Of a DNA stretch of 64,000 bases, positions 1 through 11,500 are shown piece after piece. The position numbers and the translations under genes are program-made. The stretch is from assembly GCA_013339765.2 (NCBI GenBank), contig CM023452.1, forward strand, positions 161,416,416 through 161,480,415, in the 5' to 3' direction. The notes under the pieces are model-generated. The model had not been told where the DNA came from, ran no database searches, and saw nothing but the letters and a program-made list of their open reading frames with translations. Source of the stretch: Haemaphysalis longicornis (Eukaryota; Arthropoda; Arachnida; Ixodida; Ixodidae). Each line of letters starts with the position of its first letter. Position 1 is the first letter of the stretch.

Positions 1-128
1 GTAGGGGCATAGCGTAAGGGGAGGCAAAAAACAGTAAAAGCAACACGAGAGCAAGTAAGCATAATATGTACAAGGTGAGGCTAACCTTGCATTGTGAACA
101 CAAGGCACAAAAACACAAGGCACAAAAT

Positions 129-195
129 ATAATATTAATATTATTATTATTATATTATTATTATTATTATTCATAGTATTATTATTATTATTAAT
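129..195. repeat. (TTA/TAT)n microsatellite
   Basis: An interrupted ATT/TTA trinucleotide tract of about 67 bp lies in AT-rich DNA. I see no gene in the surrounding 1-628. Confidence 0.9.
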
Positions 196-629
196 TAGAG
201 TCAATGCTCCTTGATCGCTTTGCGGTCTTAGCTCCAATTTTTACATTAAAAATGTGTTCCCCTTGCTGGGATCAGCAATTTTTAGAGATATGGAAAGAGT
301 TTTTACATCTCGTATGCGCAATATTTTAAAGCTTGGTTAAGATCTTAATAAACTAAGCGGCAAGTTACACTGCATGTCGTCATAGCTATGTGTGCATACG
401 TCACTGATTACTTACGTTTGTTACGCAAAAAACGAATTCACCGTGGATTTATGAAGTCGAGAATAGGGCGCCTCAATAGCATGCGCAGAAAGCCCAGCTG
501 GTGTGCCTGCGATGCCAGGACTGAGGAGCCAAGCGACGCAAGGCTACTGGGAAAGGAGCGCTTCCGTGTGCGCGCATCGCAAGTTTCTCTGGCCTTTATT
601 CCTGTAAGCTCAGCGTAGTGTTTTCAGAC

Positions 630-690
630 CATCATCATCACCACCAGCCCATCTACGCCCACTGCAGGGCAAAGGCCTCTCACACCTAAT
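630..690 (+). repeat. Dispersed arthropod repeat fragment
   Basis: A short ATC-rich run is followed by the phrase CCACTGCAGGGCAAAGGCC. I recall this phrase, with small changes, as a very common dispersed repeat in tick sequences. Only about 60 bp of the motif is seen, so its family cannot be named. The recognition is from memory and not from a search. Confidence 0.4.
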
Positions 691-2832
691 CACGTGGTTT
701 GGTTGCGCTGAAGCGCACGCACCGATGGCCAAGCTGCCGCTGGGTGATAAGAAACCGGCGAAGCAGCCGTTTCCCCTTGTTTAGTCACGTGGTATCACAG
801 CGGCGAAGCTCACACATAGCGAAGCGATATGAAAGGCGCAGGTTGCGCGCTGGCTCCTGAATGTCACTGCGACGCGATGATTGACCTTGAAACATGCAGC
901 GTAGTAGAGCTATCGCTTTAACATTAACGCAAATCGCTGATCGATAAAGCGTTCAGAGATATTTTCCAAAAGTGGAATTCTAACCCGGATAATTAAACAG
1001 CATTGGTTTTTACTTACGTCCACTTTTGTTCAAGGATTCGGCTAAAGGTGGAAACGGGAAAAAAATGAAGTATCACAAATTCTTTGCTAACACATGTTTG
1101 AGGAACGTCACTTTTCGTCACCTTGAGGGAATAAGTGGCAAGTCCAGTGGTACAGGTTGCAATGAATGTGAAATGGAATTGGGTCACTCTACACGACAAG
1201 CCCTACCATCGTACTTTTCTGCAAATACGTTTCCGACCTCACAGTCCGGTGAGATTAAAGTCGAACAACGTAGATTACGCGGTTCTATCGGAGATGTGCC
1301 TACGTCATACGTATACGCTGTGTGAACTCTACTTCAGAATACATTTTGTTAATTTTTCCAACTTCTATGAACAACTAAATAGATATTGCGCTCGATCTGG
1401 CATTGCAGTAACTGGCCGGTCCCTATGATCACCATGCTGATACGCGTTGCACACTTAAAACTAGGGACGAACCTACAGTATTCAAATAAATTGGCTTGTG
1501 TACTGTACACCATATTTTTTCGACTGATGCATTATTTTCCTAAACAAACACGTATCTTCCCAAGTAGAGTTTTTCATGACATCAACTAAACCGAACCTGT
1601 GTAATTGTACACAACATGGCTCGTGACCAGAATTTATGGATGACGCGTCTGTGTTTCAGTCCCGGGCATTCGTCTGAAACAAGAACTACTACACGACCGC
1701 CCGCTATTGTGGCAGGCACACCATTGGCCGCGCTTCACCTGCATCATAAGTTAGTCACAAAACAGTCGAAAACAATGACTAGCAGAATAGCGTTTTCGGA
1801 AGTATTTTTTCTGCATAAATTATTGTCCCTCCTATTTGCAGCTGTACGATAATACCATAACCTACACAGCTCGCTAGGCTAACAGGTTTCTTGCAGTAAG
1901 CTCTAGATGACCTTTCCTTACGGTCTCCTGCCGATTTTTTCTCGATGTCACACCTCGCAGCTGTGTACATGCCTCTTACTATCCACAATCGATCCAACGT
2001 TCATGTGCCGTGGTAATCGTTTCGCCTCGATTGAAATGGAAAGAAGTATTAGCAGCGCTTCTTGTTTTGGGGGGAGTGTGGGAGAAGTACCGCGAAGTTT
2101 ACTCAGAAAGAGAAAATGTGCCAGCAATTCCTTTTATTTCTTAGACTCATAAGATGAAATTAAAAACCAGCTACACATTATCTCCCAAACTAGAATATGC
2201 ATTCAGCCACATAAATCTCGTTTGAGCCATATCGTCCATGCAACAGTTAATTTCAAGTTGATTAAAACGTGACAGTTCAACCGAAAACTAAGTTCCTCCA
2301 AGCAAACACGCGCTTTGAGTGTTCCCCACTAATAAAATTAGGGTGAAGTATTTCAAGCTTGCGCTGATTTGGCTATGTGTTGTTACATAGGTACATTTTG
2401 AGCGAGGCTGAATTCTGGGACATTCTTACAGGCATATTCGAGGGACTAAAATGCAGAACAGACATTTTGGACGAACAATTTTTTACGCATACTCACGGGA
2501 CAGCTCCGATTGTCTAGGCGTGTCTGAAAAGCAAATGCATTCAACTCGGTGACTATGGTGATGAGTCATAACTGATGCATTGTTGTAAAACCTGGTTAAA
2601 GCTGAAAACGAGGGCTTTCTTTTTTTCTTCACTGCCCTTTCTATAAATACCGCCTTTTTATCTGCTACATGCTAAATTTTTCAGCTTCCGGCAAGCCGCT
2701 TCTCGAAGACCGTTGTGTCACTACGTAAACTTTACAATATTACTGAGCATCATATGTACGGTAATATTTCTTAACACATTTCAAGCGGATTTTTAAAAAC
2801 ACTTCAATGGTGTACAACATTTTTTTCGGATA
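691..2832. other. Unassigned intergenic DNA
   Basis: Only short open frames (under 100 codons) occur here on both strands, with no recognisable domain. The interval is AT-rich with no tandem structure that I can see. It may hold the rest of the older BEL/Pao element proposed to flank the Gypsy insertion, for example a TATAAATA box at 2642, but nothing decides this. Confidence 0.5.
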
Positions 2833-3022
2833 TCACAAAACAGAGCGTGTGCGAAGGGTGTACAGGTTGATGATGATCGCGGGAAAGGGCGCGTGCGCGG
2901 GCACTTCGGAGGAGATGAGAAAGAAGTGTTCGGTGTTGGGCGCGCGCTCGGGATTGATCATCAGGAGAAAAAAAAGTTGAACGTGTTCTGAAGTGTAGGC
3001 GGCGTCAGGCCTCCTCGAGTTA
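2833..3022 (+). repeat. Candidate end of a BEL/Pao 5' LTR
   Basis: This GC-richer segment ends at the left target duplication of the Gypsy element. If the Gypsy element (3027-8468) and one copy of its ATAT duplication are removed, this segment joins directly to TTTCTGGTGCCTAAACACGG at 8473-8492. That sequence looks like a retroelement primer-binding site, and a BEL-type gag follows. The segment would therefore be the downstream end of the BEL LTR. No second LTR copy was found, so this is an inference from position. Confidence 0.35.
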
Positions 3023-3026
3023 ATAT

Positions 3027-3294
3027 TGTCACGGGCTCTTGCACATGGCAATCCAGGTGTTGAGTTATGGCCAACCTCTCCTCCAGGGTTATGCGCCACT
3101 GCCAAGCTGGTACACAGCCTTGAGAGAGAGACGACACAGCCTTGAGAGAGAGACGAGAGCCAAGCTGGTACACAGCCTGAGAGTCTTGCGGACGTGCGCG
3201 CTGTACCTGGAACACTGTTGCTGCTTTAGCTACCAGCTCGTATTTGCCTTTCAACACATTTTATTACGAGCAGTGCCTTCATTGCCACGTCACA
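3027..3294 (+). repeat. Gypsy 5' LTR
   Basis: This 268-bp repeat begins TGTCACGGGCTCTTGCACAT and ends GTCACA. It matches 8235-8468 apart from scattered substitutions and an internal length difference. The left LTR is longer because a short unit containing CAGCCTTGAGAGAGAGACGA is duplicated at about 3117-3155 and the phrase CCAAGCTGGTACACAGCCT occurs twice. A possible primer-binding region (TGTGGTGGAGGTCC) follows at about 3298; the tRNA is not assigned. Confidence 0.92.
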
Positions 3295-3431
3295 TCTTGT
3301 GGTGGAGGTCCAAGTTCCCTACCTCTGTCCGGCCATTCTTGGCACAACACGGAGCTTCGGCGAGGACGTATCATCCATCGCGGGACGATGCCACCAAACC
3401 CGTGAGCCGGCAACCACCAACCCGATAGTCA

Positions 3432-4595
3432 TTGTCTCCCCACCTCGCGACCCCGGCTTTTTCTCTGGCGCTTACAATGAGGACATTGATGAGGCTTAGC
3501 ATGTACGAGCGCGTCAGCACCCACAACCGGTGGGATGACACTTTCATGTTGGCCAATCTACCCTTAAATCTGAAAAAACCCGCTCTGGTGTGGTTCCAAA
3601 CCAACGAAGCCAGGCTGACCAGTTGGGATCAATGCAAGCAGGAACTGCGCCATTTGATCGGTAACTCCATGGAGCGCCAGCTTGCCGCAAAGAAAGACCT
3701 CTCTTCTCGCGTCCAGTCATCTACCGAGTCGTACGTGGCTTATATTCTGGACGTTTTGGCGCTCTGCTCAAAAGTAGACCCCAGCATGTCTGAATCCGAC
3801 AAGGTTGGGCACATCCTTAAGGGCATTGCGGACGATGCTTTTAATTCGCTGATTTGCAAAGACTGCACCACCGTTGAGTGCGTCGTGAAGGAATGCCGCC
3901 GGTTTGAAGAAGCAAAGTGTCGTCGCGTAGCGCAATCGTTCAACCGCCTCCCTCACACCGCGGCAACATCGTCGTGTGCGGATGCGGCAACGCCACCCCG
4001 CCAACCGCCGACCGATCACCTGGCTACTCATACCGACCCTCTGACGACGATAGTGCGCCGCGAAATAGAGGCCATGGCTCCGGCTATCGCGCCTCAATAC
4101 GACCATGCCCGAAATGCCCCGACTGTAGCACTCATTCAGGCAGTCGTGCGTCAAGAAGTTGCCAACCTCGGCATTCATCCTGTGTGTGCTCTGACGTGCT
4201 CGCACACACCCGCTAGCTCCTCCACTCCCTTGTCACGGAGCGGAATGCCCAGCCGCTACGACGCCCCACCCCGTTACCGCCGCCGCAGCCCTACAGAATG
4301 GCGCACCGCTGACAACCGGCCAATCGGCTTTACTTGTTCTCGCATCGGGCACGTGTCTCGCTACTGCCGTTACCGCTGGTCGTCACCGCCGCCGCCAAGG
4401 TTTCCTGGTACAAGCTACTCCAGCGACAGGACCCACCAATTCATGCCTGGTTACCAGCAGCGTGACGTTTCCGGCAGTCCACAAGGCACCCGTTTTGGCC
4501 GCTCTCCGTCCCCACAACGTCGCCAGTCTCGTTCGCCCCAACCCCGCCGCCCTTCCCCGTCTGCTTCTTACGCCGCTACCTCTCCGGGAAACTAG
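3432..4595 (+). pseudogene. Gypsy gag remnant
   Basis: The open frame of about 387 codons encodes a Gag-like protein that would form the particle core around element RNA. Residues 1-180 carry the helical, tryptophan-containing pattern of the retrotransposon gag capsid family (for example ALVWFQTNEA near residue 52). The C-terminal third is rich in Pro, Ser and Arg. A zinc knuckle sits near residues 298-312 but is defective: the CX2CX4HX4C pattern keeps only Cys, His, Cys because the first cysteine is a glycine. The frame opens without an ATG, and the plausible upstream start is separated by a frame break near 3383-3430, so the N terminus is not reliable. Confidence 0.88.
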
Positions 4596-5497
4596 CTCAT
4601 GCAGCTCCCGGAGGTGATGCTGCATTTCCGACCTGGCCCGAAAATCCTCTCTTCACTAATACGACGAAACACAGTCTTTTGGAAATTGATATTGACGGTA
4701 TTCGTGTGGACGCCCTAATCGACACAGGTGCAAACATTTCGGTCATGAGCTCGCACCTTCGCCGCCGCCTGCACAAAGTTATGACGCCTGCTCCTTCCAA
4801 CGTTGTACGAGTCGCCGACGATCGGACGCCCACCGTAGCAGGTCTCTGCACAGCTAGAGTTGGCATCGCAGGACACAAAATTCCCGTCCTATTCACCGTC
4901 CTGGACGCATGCCCTCATGACATTATTCTTGGTCTTGACTTTCTTACTGACCACGCCGCCCTTATAGACTGCGCTTCCGGTATCCTTCGTCTGGATCTGC
5001 CGATCGGTCCTGTTACCGACACTGAACCTCATCACCGTCTATGCTCTGCCGAACACCTCCGATTAGCTCCAAAAGCCGTAACGTACGTCCCTTTGTCCCC
5101 GTGCCCACCGGTCCCGGACGGCGAGTACATTGTTTCCCCTCTGACTGATGTTCTCCTACGACACGACATGGCGCTTCCTCATACAGTCGTCACGGGCACA
5201 CAAAATCAAATAAGCTTGCCGTTCTTAAATATAGGCCCTTCCTGCAAAGTGCTTCCACAGGGAATGTCACTGGCCACTGTTTGTCCCCTCGATGAATGCC
5301 AGCTCTCTTCTGTGTCTACTGATGTCTCATCAAGTGCGCCCGACGGTCCGAAAGGTCATCCGCCGACCTCCGATGACTTAACGAAGATGATGTCGTCAGA
5401 CCTTTCCGCCTCACAATCTCGCCAACTGCACGAGCTACTGGCATCCTACCAGGACATCTTTGACTTGAACGACCGCCCGTTAGGCCAGACTTCGTAG
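4596..5497 (+). pseudogene. Gypsy pol part 1: aspartic protease
   Basis: This is the protease domain at the start of Pol, which would cleave the Gag and Gag-Pol polyproteins. The active-site triplet Asp-Thr-Gly is encoded at 4721-4729 inside LIDTGANISV. The flap-distal motif IILGLDFL follows about 65 residues later, as in retroelement proteases. The downstream 150 residues form the linker to reverse transcriptase. The frame lies directly after gag in another phase, consistent with a gag/pol frameshift. An in-frame TAG at 5495-5497 interrupts the frame; the same phase continues beyond it into the RT N terminus. Confidence 0.88.
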
Positions 5498-6576
5498 GTA
5501 ACGCATCGCATCCACACCGGCGATGCGGGCCCTATACACCGGCGACCATATCGGGTGTCTCACACGGAACGAGCAATCAACCAAAACGAGGTAGAGAAAA
5601 TGCTGAACAAGGACGTCATTGAACCTTCGAGTCCATGGGCATCACCAGTCGTCTTGGTGCAAAAGAAAGAAAAAAGAAAAAAGAAAGCGCTTGTCCCTGT
5701 GTCATTCGTCTTGTGTCTAAATTTGTTGTGCTTTAAATTTTCACTAAAAAGAAAGATGGTTCGTGGCGCTTCTGCGTTGACTACCGGCATTTCAATAAAA
5801 TCACTAAGAAGGACGTTTACCCGCTCCCTTGTATAGATGATGCCCTCGATTGCCTTCACGGTGCGTCATATTTCTCGTCTATCGACCTATGATCTGGGTA
5901 TTGGCAGATTGCTGTTGACGCCATGGACCGCGAAAAGACCGCTTTCGTGAGGCCGGACGGCTTGTACCAATTTAAGGTCATGCCGTTCGGGCTTTGTAAT
6001 GCGCCTGCGACATTCGAAAGGATGATCGACTCGCTGTTGTGTGGTTTCAAGTGGTCGACGTGCATCTGCTACTTGGATGACGTAATCGTGTTTGCCCCAA
6101 CATTCGAGACACACCTCCAACGTCTTTCGGACATCCTTGCGATCTTCCGCCGAGCCGGCCTCCAGCTCAACGCGTCCAAATGCCATTTCGGCGGCCAACA
6201 ACTTAAGATCCTGGGACATGTAGTAGACGCTGATGGTGTGCGACCTGAGCCTGACAAGGTGCGCGCCGTCAAAGAGTTTCCTGTCCCTCGATCTGCGAAG
6301 GACGTTCGCAGCTTTGTTGGCCTATGTTCTTACTTCCGCCGCTTCATCGAGCACTTCGCTGACGTAGCCCGCCCGCTCACGGATCTTCCAAAGACCGATA
6401 CTTCGTTCTCGTGGGGCTCCGCGCAAGCCACGGCTTTTTCCACTCTCATTGATCGTCTGACCCGTTGTCCGATTTTGGCCCATTTCGATGCTACGGCTCC
6501 GACAGAAGTTCGTACTGATGCGAGTGGGCATGGCATCGGAGCTGTGTTGGTCCAGCAACAGGCTGGTCGCACCTGA
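5498..6576 (+). pseudogene. Gypsy pol part 2: reverse transcriptase and start of RNase H
   Basis: The region would copy the element RNA into DNA. The RT catalytic box YLDD is encoded at 6070-6081, preceded by the conserved FKVMPFGLCNAPATF stretch. The RNase H start (RTDASGHGIGAV) is at about 6511. Three lesions break the frame: an insertion of about 80-86 bp at about 5670-5748 that separates the N-terminal RT motifs, a stop near 5890 just before the conserved GYWQ motif, and TGA at 6574-6576 inside RNase H. Confidence 0.88.
5670..5748. other. Small insertion inside the Gypsy RT
   Basis: Sequence between two copies of AAAAGAAAG (about 5661 and 5747) has no place in the RT reading frame. Conserved RT residues lie immediately before and immediately after it. 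The inserted DNA starts purine-rich and continues as GCGCTTGTCCCTGTGTCATT, then an AT-rich stretch. The added length is not a multiple of three, so it also shifts the frame. Its origin is unknown; the repeated AAAAGAAAG edges could be a target duplication or slippage. Confidence 0.65.
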
Positions 6577-7458
6577 GTGATAGCGTACGCCAGTCGCCTT
6601 TTGAGCTCGGCCGAACGCAACTATCCTATCACTGAGCGTGAATGCCTCGCACTTGTATGGGCTGTAAGCAAGTTCCGTCCGTACTTGTACGGTAAATCAT
6701 TCGCCGTAGTTACGGATCACCATGCGTTATGCTGGCTTTCCACTCTAAAGGACCCCACCGGACGAATTGGTCGTTGGGCATTACGGCTACAGGAATACGA
6801 CTACTCGGTCGTCTACAAGTCTGGTCGCATGCACAGGGACGCGGACTGCCTGTCTCGTCACCCCGTTGACCCCCCTCACCCTCGAGACAATGACGACGAC
6901 CCCGGCGTATTCGCTCTGTCGGACTTGCTCAACATTGCTGACCATCAGCGCCATGATCCGACTCTTAGCAAGATCATCGAACGTCTCAGCTCCGAGCCGG
7001 CCGACCCTTCTACGCGTGCATTTATGCTTCGTGATGACGTCTTGTTCCGCCGAAACTTTCGCGAGGACGGGCTTGACGAGCTACATGCTCGGCCTCAGCA
7101 TCTCCGCTCTGACGTCCTCCGCAAGCTTCACGACGCGCCTACAGCTGGTCACCTTGGCGTGGCTCGGACTTCCGACCGCGTGCGTCGGCGCTTTTACTGG
7201 CCGGGCCTTCACCGGTCCATGAGGCGATACGTTACGGCTTGTGACCTCTGCCAACGCCGAAAAACGCCTCGTTTGCTTCCAGCGGGCACCCTTCAACCAA
7301 TCTCTGTCCCCGCAGAACCATTCTTTCGTGTAGGATTAGACCTGCTTGGCTTTTCCCCTTGTCCCGGTCGGGAAACAAGTGGATTGCTGTCGCCACCAAT
7401 TATGCAACGCGTTACGCTATCACACGTGCCCTCCCTACCAGCTGTGCCACAGACGTAG
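6577..7458 (+). pseudogene. Gypsy pol part 3: RNase H and integrase N-terminal zinc domain
   Basis: This continues the previous frame after the TGA at 6574. The first 90 residues complete the RNase H domain, including ITERECLALVWAV and the DHHAL region. The integrase HHCC zinc module follows: two histidines in LHDAPTAGH near 7125 and a CDLC pair near 7236. The first catalytic aspartate of the integrase core is at 7339-7341. The frame is lost immediately afterwards, and the integrase core continues in another phase from about 7345. Confidence 0.87.
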
Positions 7459-8231
7459 CCGACTTCCTCCTGCATGATGTAATCTTGCACCACGGCGCTC
7501 CTCGTCAACTGCTTACGGACCGCGGGCGCTACTTCTTGTCTCAAGTTATTGATGACCTCCTTCGTTCCTACCGTACCAAGCACAACCTTACCACCGCCTA
7601 TCACCCCCCCCACAAACGGACTTACTGAACGCTTCAACAAGACGCTCACGGATATGCTGGCCATGTACGTGTCCGCCGACCACCGTGACTGGGACGTACC
7701 ACAACCATACGTCACTTTTGCTTACAATTCTTCTCGCCTCGACACTGCTGGCTACTCTCCTTTCTTTTTTCTTTTTGGGCGCGACCCTGCCTTGCCATTG
7801 GACACCGTATTGCCTAACTCGGAGTCGATGAGAAGCGAATATGCACGAGACGCGATAGCGCACGCTGACTTGGCCCGACAGGTTGCCCGCGCCAGGATAT
7901 CGACAGCACAAGCAGCCCAGAAAGGGCGCTATGACCAGCACCATCGCGATGTGTACTTCGCCCCTGGCACTTTAGTCCTCCTGTGGACCCCATCGCGCCA
8001 CGTCGGCCTCTCTAAAAAACTGATCTGTTGTTTCACGGGCCCTTACCGCATCCTACGTATGGTAACTCCCGTGACCTACGAAATCGGACCCCTCACGCCT
8101 TCGTCGTCATCCCATTCAACGTCGCAACTTGTGCACGTCTCCCGTACTGAAGCTGTACCATTCCCGCGATCCAAGCTGCCTCTAACCTTGTTTCGTCGTT
8201 TGCACCGGGTCGGTGCTCTCGCCACCGGGGG
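7345..8231 (+). pseudogene. Gypsy pol part 4: integrase core and C-terminal domain
   Basis: This region would insert the DNA copy. It continues the D,D(35)E core: the second aspartate is at 7518-7520 in LLTDRG, and the catalytic glutamate is at about 7627 in LTERFNKTL. A C run at 7604-7611 shifts the phase between them. The C-terminal part contains AYNSSR, a basic segment and FTGPYRILR, a GPY/F-type module known from Gypsy integrases. The frame runs on into the 3' LTR. Confidence 0.87.
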
Positions 8232-8468
8232 TTATGTCACGGGCTCTTGCACATGGGCAATCCAGGTGTTGAGTTATGGCCAACCTCGCCTCCAGGGATA
8301 TGAGCCACTGCCAAGTGGTACACAGCCTTGAGAGAGAGACGACGACGACGCTGAGAGTCTTGCGGACGTGCGCGCTGTACCTGGAACAATGTTGCTGCTT
8401 TAAGCTACCAGCTCGTATTTGCCTGTCAACACATTTATTACGAGCAGTGCTTTCATTGCCATGTCACA
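8224..8468 (+). repeat. Gypsy polypurine tract and 3' LTR
   Basis: A purine-rich CCGGGGGTTA lies immediately before the LTR, in the position of a plus-strand primer. The LTR itself is 8235-8468 (234 bp), starting TGTCACGGGC and ending GTCACA. It is followed by the ATAT target duplication at 8469-8472. It lacks the internal duplication of the 5' LTR. Confidence 0.9.
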
Positions 8469-8472
8469 ATAT

Positions 8473-9885
8473 TTCTGGTGCCTAAACACGGGAGAAGACC
8501 GGCAGCGTGTCCTGACCGATGGACAACTTCCGCCGTGAGAGAGGCGCTCTCCGTGGAGCCGTCATGAGGCTGATAAAGGCAGCCGTCGAGCAATATTGAT
8601 GCCCCTCTCCGTCTCTGCATGACTACAAGAGGCATAGAACAGTTGGCAAGTAAAGAAAGCTAACTAAAACAACTTGATGACAAGGCCATGGAAACACTCG
8701 AAGGCGATGAGCCCGACCAGGATTTCGCCGACTCGATAGCATACCAAGAAAACATGCCGTGCGCTTAGTCGACTGCGCTCGGCCTTGAATGGGGTGCGGG
8801 CGCCCGGCATCAGAGCTTCCACCGGAGGAGCTCCAGGGGAAGCACAATTCGTTCAACCACAGAGCAGGGTCCTCGAAGGTGTTCGACCTGCAGACCATCC
8901 GAACCCGCCGTCTCACGTCGGCTCTCTTCCATTGAGATATTGTCCTGCCGACGATGCAAGTACCCCACTTTTCTGGGGAGCCACCCGAATGGCAGGGCTT
9001 TTGGGACCATTCTTGATGCGACCATTTATAACCACCAGGACCTACCCTACATAGAGAAATTTTAAGTATTTCAGGTCTTATATTACCTGGGACGCAAAAG
9101 GCACCGTTTAATGAATTCGCCTAAACGACGTGAATTTCCCCCAGGCTGTAAAGACCGAGCGGTTTGGACGCACGGAACTTCTCGTGGACGACCACGTGGA
9201 TAGTCTGCTCGTAATCGTTCAGGTTGCGTTGTCGTCGCAAGTGTCGCGCCTCCAAGATTTGTACGAGTAGGTTGAATTTAAAGCTGGCTGCCTCCAGAGC
9301 CAACGTGTTCCAGCGTCCAAATACGCTGTGATTCTGCACCACGTACTAATGCGCTCGTTACCTGAAGAATTCGCAAATCTCTACCGTCAGCGAAAGAAGA
9401 CCACCAACGGCAATGTTGAGCCAACGTTTCGAGAAGAGCAAGTCAAGGCCATCATAGCGTTTTTGAAGGTTCAGGGGGAGAGGAGAGAGGAAAGTAGAGC
9501 TCTTCGATCTAACTCTGACTCGAAGATGTCTTCAATCCTACAGCAGCCGAGAACCTCCTCTCCTGACTTCATGTCCACCTTGCCTTGTCAGCAGGCTCTG
9601 CATCGGGTTCAACAAATCGGTCGCCGGGAGGAAAACTGACGTGCTACCTGTGCGGTGGTCAGGGCAACAAAGCAATGGACCGCAAGGCCGTCTTATCAGT
9701 GGCGGAACAACGACGGCGCCTTTCAAGAAACCGCTGCTGTTTTAGATGCGGTAGGAGAGGGCACCTGGCGTGCAACTGCCGCACTAGCGCGAAACTCAAG
9801 AGTGAGACTTGTTCGAGACGGCACGTAACCGTTCTTTGCGATGTTCAGGCAGCGATTGGGGACCAGCTGCCAGACTGCTGCTGGC
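8473..9885 (+). pseudogene. BEL/Pao gag remnant with primer-site-like start
   Basis: This is a heavily decayed gag of a BEL/Pao retrotransposon. A primer-binding-like sequence (TGGTGCCTAAACACGGGAGA) is at about 8478-8497. A candidate start is ATG at 8619, followed by an acidic helical N terminus (KQLDDKAMETLEGDEPDQDF) interrupted by one stop. The middle shows the VPHFSGEPPEWQGFWDH pattern of the BEL Gag-like (DUF1759) domain near 8957, then ERFGRTELLVDDHV near 9155 and VLMRSLPEEFANLYRQR near 9343. The end (about 9640-9860) carries cysteine/histidine clusters of the type CCFRCGRRGHLACNC, then CxxC and RHVTVLCD. Frames change several times. No protease or RT follows. Confidence 0.78.
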
Positions 9886-11210
9886 CGTGATGGAAGATGG
9901 TGATCAGAAATATTAACTCGAGAAGACCATACGCCGCTCTACCGTTTCGGAACACTTTTAACTTTTATTTCTTCTGACGATCACTCACGAGCGCGCGCCC
10001 AACGACGCGCTTTCTTTCTCATCATCTCCCAAGTGCCCATGTACGCGCCCTTTTCCGCGATCGCGAATCAACATCCTCCCGCGGGGGCGGTTGATTACAA
10101 AGAACAGAGCCGCTGAATGGCGCGTCTGATTTGCTATCCTCCAGGCAGGTGAATCTTGTGGTAGCGCTGCACACCATTACTTCCAGGCATTCCGTCGAAC
10201 TGTAAAACGACATAATTTGAGTCGGCAAAATTACTCTTCAGTCCCAAACCGTATAGGCCATGCCAGCCGCTACATCTCGCTCCACCAGCCGAGGTTAGTC
10301 GGATGGGCTGGACTAGGCGCGCCTGCAGATCTCAGAGAGTTGAAAGGATTCGCTGCTGAAGCTGTGTGCAACGTTTCGGCCGGCGCGCTTCCTCATGCTT
10401 CCCGTGCCAGAGGAGCTTTTCATGCCACTTTCCCTCTCTGTCGGTGCAATCCGCGGCCTTTCGGAAGGCCGCTTGGCATATGCGTGGGCCTTCCCCTTTC
10501 GGAGGGCCGTATGATGGTACCGTAGCTTAGTAGTGCATTTCGTCGGCACTTGTAGCAGTTCTCCCTATGCGAGCAACCAGCAAAACTTTAATAGAAAGCA
10601 TTAGGCATTGAAAGCCTAAAGAATAAAAGGCTGAAGGCATATGGAGTTCTGCCATGCAAACCCACTAGCACTATTTCAAGGATGGGAATAAATTTTGAAA
10701 AAATTAAGGTCTCTTGCGATGGAAACGTCGCAACGTTCTTTTCTGGAATACCAACTTTTCAGACTTGGTGCGGCAAGATGGGTTAGTTCTGCCATAGAGC
10801 CTGAAGTTCGCTTTCAAGCGTGAACAGTGTTGTTCAAGCAGTATACATTGAGGAAACAACATTAGGGTAATTTTTCATCCTGGCACTTGCAGGGGTGGCT
10901 AAAGGAAACCGATAAATGAACTATAATGACTCCCCGTAATAATTGTAGGAGTTTTGCGTACATTCAGTGACGCTGGTCACCCGTTGATATTAGTCCGCCC
11001 CTCTTAATAAAGTTAAGCGCTCATGCGCAATATAAATAACCTAATGAGAGCGGGTTGAGGTGGGTATTATTTTTAACTAACACCTTATATATTAAGACAT
11101 CTGGTTTCTTGGAATGTGCGATGTTAACGCGACCCCTGTGCAAGAACACGTCTACGTCACAAGAAAATTTTACGAACGGCATGTCTGCCGGCGAAAGTCT
11201 CTAGCGAAAA
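9886..11210. other. Unassigned DNA with two short hairpins
   Basis: No coding feature is recognised. At 10453-10472 a perfect 8-bp inverted repeat encloses TCGG. At about 10487-10508 a second, imperfect hairpin has GGCCTTCC against GGAGGGCC. I have no functional assignment. Confidence 0.5.
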
Positions 11211-11500
11211 TTGGGTTTGTCAAACACACCGTCACTCATTTAAGATTGAAAACAAACTAATGGTTATCTATAAGATGTCGACTCCATCCACGAGTTTCCA
11301 TATCCTTCTTCAAAACACGCCAAAGATAATTCTTCCCGAGAAAGCCTCTTTTGTGAAAAGTATGTTTCGTCACACATTCCGATACTCATTAAGTTTTGAA
11401 AACAAACTAACATTACTTATCAGATTCAATTTCCATTCACGCGTTTCCGCAGCCTTTTTCAACGCATTACCAAGATAATTAAAAGCGCTTAGCAAAAACT
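11211..11500. repeat. Diverged 150-bp direct duplication
   Basis: GAAAACAAACTAA occurs at 11248-11260 and again at 11398-11410, a spacing of exactly 150 bp. Similar neighbouring phrases are also repeated: an ACGAGTTTCCATA-like string against ACGCGTTTCCGCA, and CCAAAGATAAT against CCAAGATAAT. The two copies are substantially diverged. No reading frame is conserved between them. Confidence 0.65.

Larger units (their letters stand above)
3027..8468 (+). mobile_element. Gypsy (Metaviridae) LTR retrotransposon, decayed
   Basis: A 5.44-kb element has matching LTRs at both ends. The left one starts TGTCACGGGC and the right one ends GTCACA. It is flanked by the 4-bp duplication ATAT at 3023-3026 and 8469-8472. 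Internal order is gag, protease, reverse transcriptase, RNase H, integrase, which is the Gypsy order. The GPY/F-type integrase tail and the overall protein style suggest a Mag-like lineage. It cannot be active: the first gag zinc-knuckle cysteine is lost, there are in-frame stops at 5495, about 5890 and 6574, an insertion in the RT near 5670-5748, and frameshifts near 7340 and 7604. No envelope-like frame is present between integrase and the 3' LTR. Confidence 0.95.

Noticed and set aside
3039..3428. 129-codon frame across the Gypsy 5' LTR
   Set aside because: It reads through LTR and leader sequence; the end overlaps the gag start only because of a frame break.
10453..10508. Hairpins as bacterial-type terminators or a structured RNA
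   Set aside because: No U tract or neighbouring gene, and the host is eukaryotic; they may be chance palindromes or a transposon scar.
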